5,826 nt of DNA from Betaproteobacteria bacterium RIFCSPLOWO2_02_FULL_62_17. GTDB lineage: Bacteria; Pseudomonadota; Gammaproteobacteria; Burkholderiales; SG8-39. The notes beneath the pieces were generated by a model, which was not told where the DNA came from, did not search any database, and saw nothing but the letters and a program-made list of their open reading frames with translations. Every line of letters begins with the position of its first letter. Positions within the stretch are counted from its first letter, which is position 1. The translations under genes were made by a program, and so were the position numbers. The stretch is taken from NCBI GenBank assembly GCA_001770355.1, contig MEQV01000131.1, positions 3,399 to 9,224 of the forward strand, read 5' to 3'. Below, in pieces: positions 5,255 to 5,826 of this stretch.

Positions 5255-5263
5255 CATAAGCAA

Positions 5264-5826
5264 ATGACGGCGATTGGGAAGGAAAAAACCAATAGATGGG
5301 GCAAGAAAGACGGAAAGGGGCCGATGGGACTGGATTGGTCCGGCTGCTATCCATGCACGATCATACCGTTCAAGGACAAGACCTGCCGGGAGGTGGACGA
5401 AGAAGCGTTCAGGATTCTGGTAAGAGACCTTTTGGAGGCGGACATCGCCGGTCTCGATCCTAATGAAGTAGAGGGCCTCTCCCGCGAAGAAACCATCCGG
5501 CTGATGCAGATTGCCAAGGAGGAAGCCAAAGGTCGGATTCCCGTGACTGGCAAGGTGGAGCCCAGAAACCAGCTATGGACATGGGATCTGATTGAAGAGG
5601 CGCAGCGCGTCATTGAGGCCGGCGCCGACGTTCTCTACGTTCATCCCCTGCCAGAGATGGACAACATGGAAGACTTCGTCAATCTCTACAAGACTCTGGA
5701 CAAGTCAGTCAGCACGCCGATCATCGGCCTGGTTGCGGGCGTGCCGCCGTCGGTGCTCAAGCAGATCTGTCTTGAATGCGAAAACATAGCTGCCTGGAAA
5801 TTCGAGAACAATGAAAACATCGGGCT
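5264..5826 (+). CDS. DHDPS/NAL-superfamily (DapA-like) aldolase or lyase, 3' truncated by window edge
   Basis: This frame is open from the ATG at 5264 to the right edge, giving 187 residues of a protein that would normally be about 300. It resembles class I lyases and aldolases of the dihydrodipicolinate synthase/N-acetylneuraminate lyase superfamily, which form a Schiff base with pyruvate or another oxo acid. Visible signs are SGCYPCTIIPFKD (26-38), DEEAFRILVRDLLEADIAGLDPN (45-67), LSREETIRLMQIAKEEAKGRIPV (72-94), IEAGADVLYVHPLP (117-130) and IAAWKFE (175-181) with the likely Schiff-base Lys179. The TTG segment that binds the substrate carboxylate is replaced by NEVEG, and the Tyr of the usual YNVPGR is Leu156 or nearby, so true DapA activity is doubtful. 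A basic N-terminal extension of about 22 residues precedes the domain. Four of nine Arg codons are AGA/AGG, unlike the first gene. The start has a strong AGGAGGA. Confidence 0.8.
   Translation, partial: MTAIGKEKTNRWGKKDGKGPMGLDWSGCYPCTIIPFKDKTCREVDEEAFRILVRDLLEADIAGLDPNEVEGLSREETIRLMQIAKEEAKGRIPVTGKVEPRNQLWTWDLIEEAQRVIEAGADVLYVHPLPEMDNMEDFVNLYKTLDKSVSTPIIGLVAGVPPSVLKQICLECENIAAWKFENNENIG

Larger units (their letters stand above)
4941..5263. other. Intergenic region without a convincing gene
   Basis: This gap before the DHDPS-like gene holds an AT-rich patch (TATATAAA at 4980-4987), a 26-codon open frame at 5002-5082, a small hairpin AACCC-ACTCG-GGGTT (5033-5047), a palindrome ACGGCCGT (5049-5056), a promoter candidate at 5087-5115 and a palindrome TTTCC-G-GGAAA (5200-5210). 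A leftward open frame at 5046-5354 shows no family resemblance and covers the ribosome binding site and first codons of the DHDPS-like gene, so it is not called. The density of short palindromes suggests regulation, but nothing specific is recognised. Confidence 0.5.

Noticed and set aside
5046..5354. Leftward open frame of 102 codons in the gap before the DHDPS-like gene
   Set aside because: It overlaps that gene's ribosome binding site and first 30 codons, and its translation shows no family features.

Overview
The window looks like part of the chromosome of a GC-rich proteobacterium. Two periplasmic binding proteins of the Bug/TctC family, a molybdenum hydroxylase, a DUF3237 protein, a luciferase-like (LLM) flavin oxidoreductase and a DHDPS-like aldolase/lyase together suggest a catabolic accessory region. 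Large sets of Bug proteins are typical of Burkholderiales such as Bordetella, Achromobacter and Variovorax relatives, but the placement is inference; no rRNA or other phylogenetic marker is present.

Layout: (1) 3-917 (+) is the C-terminal part of a xanthine dehydrogenase/CO dehydrogenase-type molybdopterin-binding large subunit whose N-terminal two thirds lie off the left edge. (2) 1080-2051 (+) is a TctC/Bug solute-binding protein with a signal peptide, and its stop codon overlaps the possible start of (3) a DUF3237 protein at 2048-2587 (+). (4) Converging on these, 2707-3669 (-) is a second, different TctC/Bug protein. (5) Diverging from it, after a 240-300 bp intergenic region rich in repeats, is an LLM-class flavin-dependent oxidoreductase (open frame 3911-4912, +) with a problematic translation start. 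(6) After a 351 bp gap with a terminator-like hairpin and a good promoter candidate, a DHDPS/NAL-superfamily protein starts at 5264 and runs off the right edge.

How they may work together (inference): the Bug proteins would capture organic acids, often carboxylates, in the periplasm. The molybdenum hydroxylase, the LLM oxidoreductase and the DHDPS-like lyase would carry out hydroxylation, oxidoreduction and aldol-type steps on such substrates. No TctA/TctB membrane subunits are present, so the Bug proteins are orphans here. No mobile element, tRNA, rRNA or CRISPR array was seen.

The points most worth a second look are: the LLM start region, where an ATG frame ends in A6-G6-TGA exactly one base out of phase with the enzyme; the DHDPS-like protein, which keeps the Schiff-base lysine but lacks the usual Tyr and Thr-Thr motif; a 10-residue tandem unit in the DUF3237 protein; and an exact 15 bp tandem duplication in the LLM gene's leader.
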